A stretch of DNA of 64,000 bases from Magnolia sinica (GCF_029962835.1 NC_080578.1:53623001-53687000), one strand, 5' to 3'. Counted from the stretch's first letter, positions 1 through 11,892 are shown. Program-made: numbers and translations. Notes: a model not told the origin generated them from the letters alone.

Positions 1-164
1 TAGCGTTAACTATTCTACAGATTTTGAGTCATGCAGATCAAATTTAAAGTGATTGATGCAAATTTCACAAGCAATCGAGTTTAGCGCTAATTACCCCAAT
101 AAGCTACTAAGGAAAGATAGAGGTAGTACTCGGGTCTTGGCACAAAATTTTTCGAGTCATTACA
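1..164 (-). repeat. Element A 3' LTR, first 164 bases only
   Basis: Reverse complement starts TGTAATGACTCG at 164 and continues with the same bases as the start of the LTRs at 11971, 22121, 28955 and 44236. The remaining roughly 2.9 kb of this LTR lies left of the window. Confidence 0.9.
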
Positions 165-180
165 ATCTACCTCCCTTAAA
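165..180 (-). other. Polypurine tract of element A
   Basis: On the minus strand TTTAAGGGAGGTAGAT lies directly upstream of the 3' LTR start. The matching tracts of B (22103-22120) and C (44219-44235) have the same form. It primes plus-strand DNA synthesis. Confidence 0.8.
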
Positions 181-200
181 GAAAATTTTGTCCTCGAAAT

Positions 201-3138
201 TCATACCTTCTCATATTCCTCAAGGAACTGAGGGTAGCTCTTTCTAACCTCAGCTTCAGATTTCCAAGTAGCTTCTTCCTCACTATGATGTGTCCATAAC
301 ACCTTCACAAGAGGGATGACCTTGCTACGCAATACCTGCTCCTTCCTGTCTAGAATACACGTTGGTCGCAGTACATATGTGGCATCCTCGCTCAACTGCA
401 CCTGCTCCCAACTGATAATATGCGAAGGATCAGGAACATACTTCTTCAGCATAGAAACATGAAATACGTTATACACGCCCACAAGAGGTGTGGGCAAAGC
501 AAAGCGGTATGCTACCGCTCCCACTCAATCCAGAACTTGAAATGGACCAATAAATCTCGGCGTAAGCTTTCCCTTCTTACCGAACTGCAGAACTCCCTTC
601 ATAGGAGAGACCTTAAGAAATACATGGTCTCCAACCTCAAACTCAAGCGATTGCCGCCTCGTATCAGCGTAACTCTTCTGCCTACTCTGGGCTGTCAGAA
701 GTCGACGTCGAATAATGTCAACTTTCTTTGAAGTCGCCTGCACCAACTCCGGGCCAATCAAACTACGCTCGCCAACTTCTGCCTAGCAATGCGATGCTCT
801 GCACGGGTGACCATACAACGCCTTATAGGGAGCCATACCAATACTCGCCTGAAAACTGTTATTATACGCGAACTCTACATACTAGAGACAATCATCCCAA
901 CTGTCCTTGAAATTCAAAACACAAGTTCGCAACAAGTCTTCCAGGATCTGATTCATGCGTTCCGTCTGCCCATCTGTCTGCGGATGAAACGCGGTGCTGA
1001 ACTTCAATTTCACACCCATCGCTTCCTTGATACGAGTCCAGAAGATAGATGTGAAACCATGTCTCTGTCAGACACAATCTCCAAGGAAACTCCATGCAGA
1101 CGCACAATCTCCTTGATATACAACCTAGCCAACTCGTCTGCAGAGTTTATGACTCTGATGGGTAAGAAGTGAGCCAACTTCGTCAATTGGTCGATGATCA
1201 CCCAAATAGAGTCATATCCCTTCCTCGTTCTCGGCAACCCAGAAATAAAGTCCATAGAGATGAAGTCCCACTTCCATTCTGCTATGGGCATGGGCTGAAG
1301 CAACCCAAGAGGTCAACGATGCTCTGCCTAGACCTGCTGGCACGTGAGACAACGAGAGATAAACTCAGCAATATGGACCTTCATGTTGTCCCACCAATAA
1401 GATCTTCTCATATCCTGATACATCTTCGTGCTACCTGGATGCATCGCAAGCTTAGAACTGTGGGCTAACTCGAGAACCTCCCATCCCAAGTCAGGGATGT
1501 CAGGAGCACATAACCGGCCATGAAATCGTAGGCCCCCATCAGAACTAACACTTCAGTCAGAGTTCTCATCTGTACCAACCCGCTTCCTCATCTTCGTCAA
1601 AAGCTCATCATCTGCCTAAGTTGCAACGATCTTCTCGTCGATAAGGGGCTGTACACGAATGTATGCGATAACCTCATACGACTCTTCCACCGTAAGCTTC
1701 TGCTTAAAGTCTCGCACAAACTCCAACATATCCCACTATGCTATCATCAGCGGAGCCGCAAACTCATAGCCTTTTTGTGACTCAACGCATCTGCCACAAG
1801 GTTCGCCTTGCCCGGATGGTATGAAACATCGAACTTAAAGTCTTTCAATGTTTCCATCCATCGGCGCTGCCTCATATTCAAGTCACGCTGCGTGAAAATA
1901 TACTTAAGGCTCTTGTGATCACAAAAGAGCTCGAACTCCTCTCCATAGAGGTAATGTCTCTAGAGCTTTAATGCAAAAATGACAGCTGCTAACTCCAGGT
2001 CGTGCATAGGGTAATTCTCTTCGTGTTTCCTCAACTACCGTGAAGCATAAGCAATCACCCTGTCCTTCTGCATAAGGACACAATCTAGACCAACACAAGA
2101 GGTGTCAGTATATATAATATACTTAACCCCTTGCTCTGGCAATACTAGCACAGGGGCGGACGTCAACTTATCCTTTAGCTCTTGAAAAGCTTCCTCCGCC
2201 CTCTCATTTCAAGCAAACTTCACATCTGTCCGTGTCAACTGCGACAACGGTCTGGCAATCTTCGAGAAGTCTTGAATGAAGCATCGATAATAGCCTGCAA
2301 GACTCAGAAAGCTCCTTACCTCAATAACTGAACCAGGCTGCTTCCAGTCCTGCACTGCAGCTACCTTAGCAAGATCGACAGTTATCCCTTCCTTGGACAC
2401 CACATGTCCCAGGAACTTGACTTCCTCTTTCCAGAAATCACACTTCTTGAACTGCGCAAAAAGCTGATTCTTCCTAAGAGTATCCAAAACCGCTCTTAAG
2501 TGCTCCTCATGCTCTTCCCGACTCGAAGAATATATCAAGATGTCATCGATAAAAATAATGACGAATCGGAACAAGAATGGCCGAAACACCCTGTTCATCA
2601 GATCCATGAACACGGCCGGTACGTTCGTAAGACCGAACGACATCATAAGGAACTCATAGTGATCGAAGCTAGTCCTAAAAGCGGTCTTCTGCACGTCCTC
2701 ATTCTTGACACGCAACTGGTGATACCCTGACTGCAGATCAATCTTTGAAAAGTACCGTGCCCCCTTCAATTGATCAAACAGATCATCAATCCTAGGTAAA
2801 GGGTACTTATTCTTCATAGTTACCAAATTCAACCTACGATAATCAATACATAATCGCAAGGAACCATCTTTCTTCTTCACAAAAAAGACAGGTGCTCCCC
2901 AAGGAGACACACTAGGCCGAATAAAGCCCAAATTCAACAAATCATCTATCTGCTTCCTCAATTCCTCCATTTCACTCAGAGGCATACGATAGGTGGGCAA
3001 AGAAATGGGCGCCGCACCAGGCATGAGATCGATAATAAAGTCAATCTCACGCTGAGGAGGTAATCCAGGAATCGAATTAAACACATCTTTAAACTCCCGA
3101 ACTACAGGCGTGCTTTCAAACACCGATTCAGCCATCAC
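201..3138 (-). pseudogene. pol: Element A pol remnant: RT, RNase H, integrase, chromodomain-like tail
   Basis: Reverse transcriptase is open from 3138 to 2209 (309 residues): RT linker ([16 protein letters not shown]), LPTYRMP, the palm motif FIDDIL with the aspartates at 2542-2553, and the LAGYYR thumb region. RNase H (about 2190-1750) and the integrase zinc-binding region (about 1500-1340) can be read only across stops. The integrase core resumes at 1303-1010 ([21 protein letters not shown] region) and 761-525, and the last 324 bases (524-201) encode the chromodomain-like end with the ILDRKEQVLRSKVIPLVKV segment. No protease or zinc knuckle precedes RT. It is not functional as it stands, although RT itself is uninterrupted. 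It is the same protein as in B and C. Confidence 0.88.
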
Positions 3139-3355
3139 AACACAACTTCAATGATAAACAACATGCATTCCATTAAACAAAATTTGTCGCAATACAAGTA
3201 GTGTAGCATTACATGAATCACGATAGGGAAAGCATGTGAACTACAACTTCTAAAACTCCAAGCAACAACAAACAACTTCCAACTACAAAGCCAACAACGG
3301 CTACACACAGAAAGAAACAACAAAACAAAGCAAAGGACGACTACAACGACAACTA
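3120..3355 (-). other. Element A: gag-protease deletion junction and ORF1 trailer
   Basis: After the ORF1 tail stop (3353-3355) the sequence follows the ORF1-gag spacer of copy B (the CACTACTTGTATTGCGACA region, B about 17312-17385). Near 3130-3145 it switches to the RT linker '[15 protein letters not shown]', equivalent to B about 19149. About 1.76 kb present in B, comprising gag and protease, is missing. Confidence 0.75.
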
Positions 3356-3478
3356 CTCGGCGGAATCAGGAGATGAAGGCGGGGCACCCTTATCCTACAA
3401 GCAACACAGGATAAACTTTAGAGTTCGAGTCACCCTCTTAAACTTATGCTTCATAAGGCCTCGAAGATCCATGATATC

Positions 3479-4642
3479 CTAGCATAGAACAGCCTGCCCT
3501 TCTTCAAGCCGAGCAATACGGGCATCCCTGGCAGCCTGATCTGCGCTCTGCTCTGGTGCCACAGGAGGAGAGCTCTCACTCATATCCTGTGCCTTAACCT
3601 CTTCCTCGTCCTGCTCTGTTTCTTCTTCAATCTCAGCACCACCTTCAGCATAACTCTCATCATCATCGCTCTCTGACTCATCCTCACGCTTTGAGGCTTG
3701 ACGACGAGGACCAATCTCCATCTGCTTAAGGGTCGTTAGATTAATATGAAGAACAGGAACCAGCTTCTCTGCTCCAAGCCTATAGCCAAACTCATGAGCA
3801 AGCTTACAGATAAGTCGGCCAAAAGGAAGCGATTCGGTCCTCCTAGTCGAACGAGCGATAAGGATAATCTGACGCAAGATGTATGTCGGCACACACAACT
3901 TCGCTCCTTGCCCCACCTGATATAGAAAATCTACCATCAGGCGCGTACACTCGCTGCGGTTGCTCCACCTCAGATATACATTGAACGTACACATGTGGTG
4001 AAGCAAGCGGAAGTCGTCTGTCATGTTGGTAGCTAGAAGACTTCTATTAGGCTGCCATTCGACCAGAGGACCACACAAGAACTGGGTGCGACGATCCCTC
4101 TCGCGCATACTGTTCAAATTCTTCTCACTGGCATGCACCTCACCAAGTGGCACATTCAGGAGTCGGGATATCAAAGCAACGTTGACCGTGGCCTCTCGAC
4201 CGCTACCACAAGGAATCTTGAACTGTAGAGGCTCCAACGAAGGATCACGAATATTAGTAGAAAAAGCTCGAATAGTACTAGCATTCGCGCGATACTCGCC
4301 CTCAAACAAGGGACACCAACCAGCCCCTTCCAGATGCTCCAACAGCAAAAACTCACCAAACAGCCGTGGATTAACATGAGCCTCAAAAAGGACTCTACAG
4401 TCTTCATAAACTCCATGCGATAGCTCCGCCAACAAGGTTCTTCCAATGGGAGCTTGAGGATCAAGGTCCCTCTTGGTCTGAAACTCACGGGCGGCCGTCG
4501 TGCTCGCGGCGGCACCTCTCGGCCTCCATGCACGGGTTGGGCGGCTAGGCCCGGCTTCATCCATGAGCGCTCTCTTCTTCCCCATCAAAGAAAGAAGGGT
4601 GGAGATGGAAAAGATGGCCATGATAAACTCAAAGAGAGCCAT
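3479..4642 (-). CDS. Element A ORF1: accessory retroelement protein upstream of the gag position
   Basis: An open frame of 387 residues between the primer site and pol, sense with the element. N-terminus: a hydrophobic stretch of about 20 residues (MALFEFIMAIFSISTLLSL), then a basic, Pro/Arg-rich segment beginning at an alternative start MGKKR (4579). The centre (about residues 80-300) has the pattern FYxNIRDP...RLLNVPLGEV...LPFGRLICKLAHEFGY, which resembles the 'putative plant transposon protein' domain as I remember it. Next comes a Ser/Asp/Glu-rich segment (about 305-355) and a short helix DARIARLEEG. It is neither gag (no zinc knuckle) nor any pol domain. The same protein is open in copy C and broken in B and D. 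Function unknown. A TAG at 3479-3481 is followed by a 42-codon in-frame tail ending at 3353. Confidence 0.8.
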   Translation of the reverse strand: MALFEFIMAIFSISTLLSLMGKKRALMDEAGPSRPTRAWRPRGAAASTTAAREFQTKRDLDPQAPIGRTLLAELSHGVYEDCRVLFEAHVNPRLFGEFLLLEHLEGAGWCPLFEGEYRANASTIRAFSTNIRDPSLEPLQFKIPCGSGREATVNVALISRLLNVPLGEVHASEKNLNSMRERDRRTQFLCGPLVEWQPNRSLLATNMTDDFRLLHHMCTFNVYLRWSNRSECTRLMVDFLYQVGQGAKLCVPTYILRQIILIARSTRRTESLPFGRLICKLAHEFGYRLGAEKLVPVLHINLTTLKQMEIGPRRQASKREDESESDDDESYAEGGAEIEEETEQDEEEVKAQDMSESSPPVAPEQSADQAARDARIARLEEGQAVLC

Positions 4643-5449
4643 GAGAAATGAGAGAAAGGGAGAAATAGGAAGGATGGTGAAGCTTCCACATACTTGAGAT
4701 CTTAAAAGAGGATTTGAGAGCCCAAATGAGAAGAAAAGGAGATGTAAACAACAATAGGGGGGTGAGGTTTGAGATGGGTTGATAGGGTTTGCACGAAAAT
4801 GGAAGGAGAAGAAGATTTGGAAGAGATTTGGAGGAGTTTGGAGAAGAACTTAAAGGAAAAGAGAGCTTGGGAGGGAGGATTGTGAAGGAAGTAGGACTTA
4901 GAAAGGGTTTTAATCAACAAACCATGGAAGGGTGGGCCACACTAGGCCATACAGTCGTCGGCCCGAGCCAGCCCGCTGATCGGCGAGGGCTCATCGAACC
5001 AGCGATGACATCACCGGTCTCTGGACCGACCGGCGATGGCTCGCCATTTGGGCGAGATCCTCATGGCCCCTTAGCTCCCAAAAGATGTGGGTCCCCCCTG
5101 GGCCCCATTAGAAATGCCCGGATCGGCCCCTTTGCATGATTCGACGCCTATCGGGCCATTCGGGTAGAAATCTGATACAAACGGAGATTTTTTGAAGATT
5201 AAAGGGTTGAAATGGGATGATAAACCATCTAGACTCATTAATAGATGGTCTAGAAGAGATTTTGGGTGACTGTGTGTGATCACAAGAGAGCACAGACTCG
5301 ATCTCGACGATCGTTTTCAGTAAACTTTCACCGATAGAAGCAACAGAACACAAACACACAATCTACGATAAACTCACACCCAAATACACTAAAATGGCGA
5401 AAGCGTGCGGTGTGTGACCTTAACCCAGGTCCGGTTTAATCCAAACCTA

Positions 5450-5461
5450 GCTCTGATACCA
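5450..5461 (-). other. Primer binding site (tRNA-iMet) of element A
   Basis: The minus strand reads TGGTATCAGAGC three bases inside the 5' LTR. This is complementary to the 3' end of plant initiator methionine tRNA, the usual primer of this lineage. Confidence 0.92.
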
Positions 5462-5464
5462 ACT

Positions 5465-8400
5465 TGTAACGCCCTGAAATTTGGGGGTCGAGCATTACTC
5501 AGCTCCCAAGTTACAAAACATCACTTATGCAACATATTTAATGATGGATGTATGTTGTCTGTATTAGTGCATAAAACATGGAATAGATTAAGCCAAATTG
5601 CAAATATAATTCAGGGATAAGTGAAGAAAGCAAGCGGAAGACTTAAAGAAATATGTGTGTACAAGTGCAATTTCCTTAAGTACATATACATACCAAGTTG
5701 TATTACAAGTGTTGCTATCAAAATTATAAGTATCAAATCACATCATTTAATTTCCAAAAGAAATCCCAAAATCTTGTGCATCAGAATAAGGCTCACTAGA
5801 ACCTGTCTGAAAACTGCATGAAAGAGAATGCAGCCTCATCATCCTCGATCTCCCGCTCTGCCTCAGAGGTCTCATCAACATCTGCAACTAAGACAGAGTC
5901 TGGTGGGTGTTTAACACCACCCCAAAATGTGGGAGTGAGTGATCAACTCAGTGTAACAATAAAGCAAAGGTTAACATGTTATCAGTTCAATTAAGCAGTA
6001 ATGATAAAACAGAACAATCAAACATGTCCTAAGTACTCTTGTTAATGCAAGGATGTATGATGCGTGCCCTCGCGCGTACACCCTCAGCGTCTTCATCTTA
6101 CGTTACGCATGACATCGCCTCAAAGTGCGCCACATCTTCAAAGCACATGCAAATGCGGTGCATGAACATGATTACCAGGTTGATATTAGTCCTTTTCATA
6201 CAACAGGATTGGGAAGCTAAGGTACCTTCCTCATATCACCATCCAAACAGTGATCTATTCTAGGGTCATCAGTCCTAGACATCTCATATGATCATATGGT
6301 TTGAGGTCGTTGCAAAGGGCTCGTCACCAATCAATGCACTCCTATCATACCATCGTTACCACAATAAGGCTCGTCACCTCAATGCTGTATCCAGGCATGC
6401 TCGAGGTCACTACAAAGAGCTTGTGACCAATTAATGTAGGCCAACAGCACAAATTAGTGTCCCATACCACCATAATCGACTCACGAGTTTGGTTGCTCAC
6501 TGATCACTACAGGGAGGCTCATCACCCCAGCATAGGCCGACAACTCAACCACAGTGTCCCATACCACCATGTCTGGCTCATGAGTCTTAGCGGATCAAGA
6601 TACAATGGTTAACAGGATTTCATTGGTAAGTTTGGTACCCTAGATTTAAACAATAGCGTCCATACATGGTGAACATACATCGGACAATCGGGTTACTTGA
6701 CGAATTCGACTAGCACGAGCGCACGTTGGGTTGAACGACATAGAGTACGCAAACACTCCGCGTGGCCAAACCACTGCCGACAACTCTAATACGACTCGGG
6801 TTCGTCTAATCACGTCCTACGTGGCGAAAGCAACCTCAGCCATGAACTTAAGGCCGAATACCGATTTCCTAGACTAATTCATAGTCCCACACACATTCCA
6901 CTACAACAGATATTCATATCTACAATTTAGAATAGCAATGGAACAACAACTCAAATCATGTAGTACGTAAGCATTTGAAGAATATCAACTTAACATGGAT
7001 TTAAGCATAAGCAAGACTTGAAATTAAATAACAAGGAATATGACTTGCAAGTAGGAAATCATACACATCAATAGAAGTGTTGAGAATCACTTCTCAATGC
7101 CCGCAATTAGTATAATATATTACACTTTAGTTCATTCAGGCATTTCTACAAACACTTAGAATACATAGTTTAACATACATGACATATGAAATACACACAT
7201 TTGGACAATTCCTTTTACCAAGGAGTTGTCGCACATACAATTAGTATAAGTATACGACAAATAATCATGGCAAACACATGTTCATATTTTATACGCATAC
7301 GGTACTTTATACATACACATAGAATATACAAATCTCAATATAACACATGCATATCAGGAACACAAAATAAACATAACATTTGGCATGTGAAATCTCATCC
7401 ATAACAAGAATAAACCATTCACTGGCATTGAAAGCCTTGAAAACCATAACCTATACGATTAAAGTCCGCACCTTAGACCAGAAATAGAGCACCGAACTGA
7501 TTTAGACGATATGTCTTCGTCAATGGTGACAGGATAACCTAAGACAAGAATAAAAATGAGCTACAACAACACAAAGACTATTCTAAGCTCTAAAACAAAT
7601 TAGGGTTAGGTTAACTTACCTAAAGATGAACTTAGAATCGTCGAAATAATGATTCAAAGTGAAGGTTTAAGGATGAAGAAGAACAGGAAAGAATCTAAGA
7701 TGATTCACCAACTTCTCTCTCACTTTCTCTCTCTTTCTTAGCTAGGGTTAGGAAATTCGTATAGAAAAGAGAGTTAGAGTTTTAAGGTCTATATATAGGC
7801 CTAACATTGATGAAAATAACCCCAGGGCCAAGGTATACTTAGGGTATAACCAAAACAGGCTTCTCTCGATCCAACGGAGTACTTCCGGTGGATCTATTAC
7901 CACGAAAGGTCGAACTTAAGCTCACTGACCATGGATCTAGGTCAAGCTGAGTTTTCGTACCGATCAGATCTTCAGATCAGTCGTGGCGGACCACACTCAA
8001 TTCAACGGTCACCGAATCTCGATCAGGTCCACAAGCACAAGAACATGCATGGGCCACCTTTCCTGATCAGAGGGTGAAATTGGGTCAGATTCCAACGGTC
8101 AGATTGTTTAAAATTGTCGCGCAAGCGACACAACTCAGATTTCATAAAATCTTATTTAATTTCCAACCGTTCTCACACTCTTCACTCCGGACTCAATCAA
8201 ATTGACCCAGAACATCATCTGGACTTGATTTTTAAGGTGATGACCAAGTCCAATATGGTGACCGCAACAGCTTAAGATCATCGCTATCAGACTTTTAACG
8301 CGTGGTCTAGGTCCGATCCAAAACTTCCAAAAATTCCCAAGAGCAACTGGATTTAGCGATGGATCCCAGATTTCAGAGTAACGTAGCGCTAACTATTCTA

Positions 8401-8547
8401 TAGATTTTGAGTCATGCAGATCAAATTTAAAGTGATTGATACAAATTTCACAAGAAATCGAGTTTAGCGCTAATTACCCCAATAAGCTACTAAGGAAAGA
8501 TAGAAGTAGTACTCGGGTCTTGGCACAAAATTTTTTGGGTCATTACA
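5465..8547 (-). repeat. Element A 5' LTR
   Basis: 3083 bp, starts TGTAATGACCC at 8547 and ends GGGCGTTACA at 5465 on the minus strand. It is colinear throughout with the LTRs at 11971-15061 and 22121-25213. The promoter region is visible as TATATATAG near 7790, downstream (on the minus strand) of the AGGGTATAACC block. Open frames inside it are not conserved as proteins between copies. Confidence 0.92.
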
Positions 8548-9306
8548 CAAATGGCCCTAGGGCCACTTTATACCTTGTTTATACCCCGTGGGTGTCTGTT
8601 TCTGACGAACGGGGTTCATAGGGAGGCCCATGACTCATCTACGTCATAGGGTATGCTCCCTAACTATGGATCCATGCCAGGACATGATTTCAGTGCGATC
8701 AGATAAGCCGATCGAGCATGGAGAGCCTGTCTCAGATCAACAGTCGTACGTGTTCAATTGAGGCCACATATATACGGATATATGCAGGGAAATTTCCTTT
8801 CCCCATGGGTGAAGTTTGGTCATAAACTAACAGTTTGAATTCTTCAACTTCGTGTGAGAGCGAACGGCCTAATTCACTTAAGTTTCAGTTCATTTTCTAA
8901 AGATATTCGCGTTTCCCATACACTTCACTCATGGCTCAAGTTGGACATTTCTGGATACTATTTGGGCTTGATTCCTGCGACTTGTCAAGCCCAGCAGGAC
9001 AGACATAGTCCCATAGTTTCACGGTCATCGGACCCTCGATGTGTGGTCTAAGTCCGTTACCGATTTCAATGTACTCCCAAGGGCGACAGGCCCTTGGGAT
9101 TTCTCCTAGGTTTTAAGATGAGATTAAGTCGTTGGTACTCATAGTTTTAGGCCTTCTTAAATATGAAAATGGTGGCCCAAGCTTAATCCATAGATTATTT
9201 GGTACTTAACTAAATCCCGTCTAAATTATAAAACAGGATGCGATCCTTAGGTTGTTCTACCTGAGGTGGTACTCGGGTCTTTGCATGGATTTTTTTGGGA
9301 CGTTAC
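8548..9306 (-). repeat. Diverged relative of the same LTR family, 5' part only, host site of element A
   Basis: The minus strand starts TGTAACGTCCC at 9306, and the first 45 bases match the family LTR start with scattered changes (GACCCGAGTACCAC against GACCCGAGTACTAC). Further in, the GTGGTCTAAGTCCG block corresponds to GTGGTCTAGGTCCG of the family LTR, and the TATACCCCG/ACCTTG block near 8565 corresponds to its AGGTATACTTAGGGTATAACC region. Homology stops where element A begins, so A most likely inserted into this older LTR; the other part would lie left of the window. Confidence 0.55.
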
Positions 9307-11673
9307 ATCTTACAACTTAAACAAGTTGCACGACCATGCAATTTGAACAAGAAAGCAAGAAAATCAGCTCATGCAATTTGAATAGATTGCAGGGAAGTTG
9401 GGTTTCGCACATGTGAGTACCTATAAATACCCCTCCCATTCTCATTTAGCACTTTTCTGAAGAACATGGAGCAATCAAAAGATCTCACTCCATGAAGAGA
9501 AATGTATCGAGGTGCATCTGTACAACCCCTCTTTGGGAGAAAGATACACTAGTCAATGTGTCTTAGAGATGGAGAAAATCAAAGTTAAAGCCACGGATGA
9601 CTCTCGGATAAGTTATGCGGTTGTGCAACTTATCAATCTAGCAAGGTCGCGCAACTTTTTTGCAAGAATAATGATTTTTTTAACATGTTTATCCATGATG
9701 AAAGACGTCTTTCGGGATACAGAAAGAGCTCAAAACCCGCTCAACTTTATTGTCGTTCCGACAAATCTCCAGTAGGGAACAAAATGCTGTGGAATTTGTC
9801 ATTTTCAATCATTATTTGTTGTTAATTACATTTTATTCTAAAATCAAGGGAAATGTAAGAAATGTAAGAAGAACTCGAATCAAGAAGTTATGTGCCGATG
9901 AGTATTTTTTCACCTAAGTTTTCCTTATTCTTATAACGCAAATATTCCCAAATTTTGTTTTTTAAAAAAAAAATAAATCAAAACACATATTATTAAACAT
10001 GAAACTAAAGAAGTGCATTTAGATGAGATATGGGGTGCTAAAATTCAAAGTGATCAACGTCGATCAAGGAGAGCCACAAAACATTTTGTCTAGCTTAAGT
10101 ATTATATTATAACTTACGTCTACATAATAGAAGAGTGCAAGCCTTATTCATACTGAGAAGCATGTAAATTTCTAGATGCTAAAAAATGAAAATTGTCCAT
10201 ATTAGATGAGATATAAGCTCTACATAAAAATAAGACTTAAAAATTGGTTAAATTATTCAAAAAGCATAAGGCTATTTGTTGTAAATGGATTTGCAAGCTG
10301 AAAAAAGAAACTAAATGAAATGTTGAAAGTTACAAATTAAAGTTGGTTAATGGTAAAAGATTATGCTCATAAATCAGGTATTGACTTTAATAAAATTTTC
10401 TTTTCATTTATTCGTTTGATTAATGTTGGTATGGTATTGAATATGGCAGAAGTGCTTGAATAGACTATTAAAGTCTATGTCAATCCAGGCATCATAAAGT
10501 CCCGAAGTGAAATTGGATGTTTTTATGCCGTTGTCCATTTTTTGATATGGCCTGGCCACTTGATGATAAGAATTTTTTAATTTTTAGAGCATCCCATCAT
10601 CGTGATGAGCTTTACATGAGGTGCAAGGAGATTTGTGTGCACACACAACAATGGCCCCACACATAAAGTGACTGAGGGAACTTTGAAACTCTAGTGAAGT
10701 ATGGAGTAGTCAATATTCATATGTAATACTAGTTCACGGCGACGGAGGACCTAAAAGCATAGGTATCTAGCTGAGTTTTTTCACCAAATTTCAAATAACT
10801 AATGTGTTGTGAATGCCCTAATGGGTACCATGCACCCTAATGACTACATGTATAGTACTCCCACATGAATGTAGACATGAGCGCATGGGTACCCTCTGAT
10901 AGTAGACTTGACCTTGCTTGTCTGAATGAACTGACTATTACAGTCAATAAATTTGAATGATGGTTGGCAATTTAGTACGCCACCGAAACTTTCTGGTCCT
11001 CAATCTAGAACTGTGATTGGGGTACACGTGATGTCTCATTAAGCGGGCCTAGATTTATAGCTAAATGCCACACTGGTTGGGTGCTCTTAGCTGTTCGATC
11101 AGCTGACTTCACGGCTGATGGGGACCGTTACTTATTATTATATCTTATATATAATCTTATACCTTTGTTTCCATTTATATTTGACCAATACATGCGTGTG
11201 CGGCCCTAAGAGGTAGGAACTGGTCGATCTCACATTTATTATTTTGGACAGGAAAGACTTATCCATGTAGTGTTGAAAATAATTAGTACACCGACAGCTT
11301 TTGATAGTATGTATCATTCATAAGCGTTAAAAGATTGGATTAAAAAACAAACCAATAACCATCAAAACATGAAATTTGCTAACAGAAAGGGTCTCGAGTC
11401 CCACCGTTTGCTGCAACTTAGCTTGGGGTCAACCCACCTAGCCTGAGTTTGGGTCTGGTTACTTCGGTTTGAGCACTCAAGGTTGGAATGCGGGTCCAGT
11501 CGAGTTTGGGTGGTGCAGCAGGTTGAATCTTCTTGAGGTCAGGTTGGGTTTCAGGTTGAGGGTCAACCTGAAGCAACCCCCACAACTGGAACTCAAGCAG
11601 CCAAGTTGCCCATTATTAGAAGATCATTTACTGGTCACACTGCAAATGATTTCCATCCTATCATGCACATGCA
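9307..11673. other. AT-rich intergenic sequence, no gene recognised
   Basis: 2.4 kb without a family I recognise. A TATAAATACCCC box at about 9421-9432 followed by a C/T-rich stretch looks like a plant promoter or LTR start, and an ATG at 9512 opens an 87-codon frame to 9775 with no known motif. The rest is AT-rich with no repeat structure visible by eye. A degraded unrelated LTR is possible for 9300-9850. Confidence 0.4.
9421..9446 (+). promoter_or_regulatory. TATA-type core promoter candidate
   Basis: TATAAATACCCCTCCC about 80 bases upstream of the ATG at 9512; spacing and the pyrimidine-rich downstream bases fit a plant RNA polymerase II promoter. No supporting gene is recognised, so this is tentative. 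Confidence 0.3.
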
Positions 11674-11843
11674 ATATCTAACCCTTCCGGGTCCTTACTC
11701 TTTCTCGGGTGGTAGACTCTTAGGAGTTTCAACTCCCGGTCAAGGGTTCGAGTACCCATAGGTGGTGAAATTCCACCAGCGTGAGTGTGCGGGGGTGTGT
11801 GTGCGTGTGTAAAAAATAATAATAATAAAATAAAATAAAATAA

Positions 11844-11880
<37 letters not shown>

Positions 11881-11892
11881 TCTAACTCTTCC
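11674..11892 (+). mobile_element. tRNA-derived SINE with 15-bp target site duplication
   Basis: Body 11689-11877. It has a polymerase III box B GGTTCGAGTAC at 11745-11755, a box A-like stretch GGTGGTAGACTCTTAGG at 11709-11725, then a GTGTGTGTGCGTGTGT block and an A/T-rich microsatellite tail. It is bounded by ATATCTAACCCTTCC (11674-11688) and ATATCTAACTCTTCC (11878-11892), a 15-bp duplication with one mismatch. The internal promoter, 3' simple-repeat tail and long target duplication together define a SINE; the named family cannot be told without a library. Confidence 0.78.
11811..11880. repeat. AAT / AAAAT microsatellite (SINE tail)
   Basis: Runs of AAT, a short AAAAT block, then about a dozen further AAT units, directly after the TG-rich end of the SINE. 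It is therefore its expanded 3' tail rather than an independent repeat. Confidence 0.85.

Larger units (their letters stand above)
1..8547 (-). mobile_element. Element A: Ty3/gypsy chromovirus-type LTR retrotransposon, gag/protease-deleted, left edge cut by window
   Basis: Reading leftwards from 8547: 5' LTR (5465-8547), initiator-Met primer site (5450-5461), ORF1 (4642-3479), pol remnant (3138-201), polypurine tract (180-165) and the first 164 bases of the 3' LTR. LTR ends are TGTAATGACC and CGTTACA, as in copies B, C and D of this window. The internal part is only 5.3 kb because gag and protease are absent: the ORF1 trailer runs straight into the RT N-terminal linker near 3120-3145. The base run CAAAT at 8548-8552 is the expected 5-bp target duplication, but its partner lies outside the window. 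Assignment to the Tekay/Del lineage is inference from long LTRs, tRNA-iMet priming and the chromodomain-like integrase tail. Confidence 0.9.

Noticed and set aside
9512-9775. 87-codon frame after a TATA box
   Set aside because: No known motif, no homologue recognised and no codon support; kept only as a note on the intergenic stretch.
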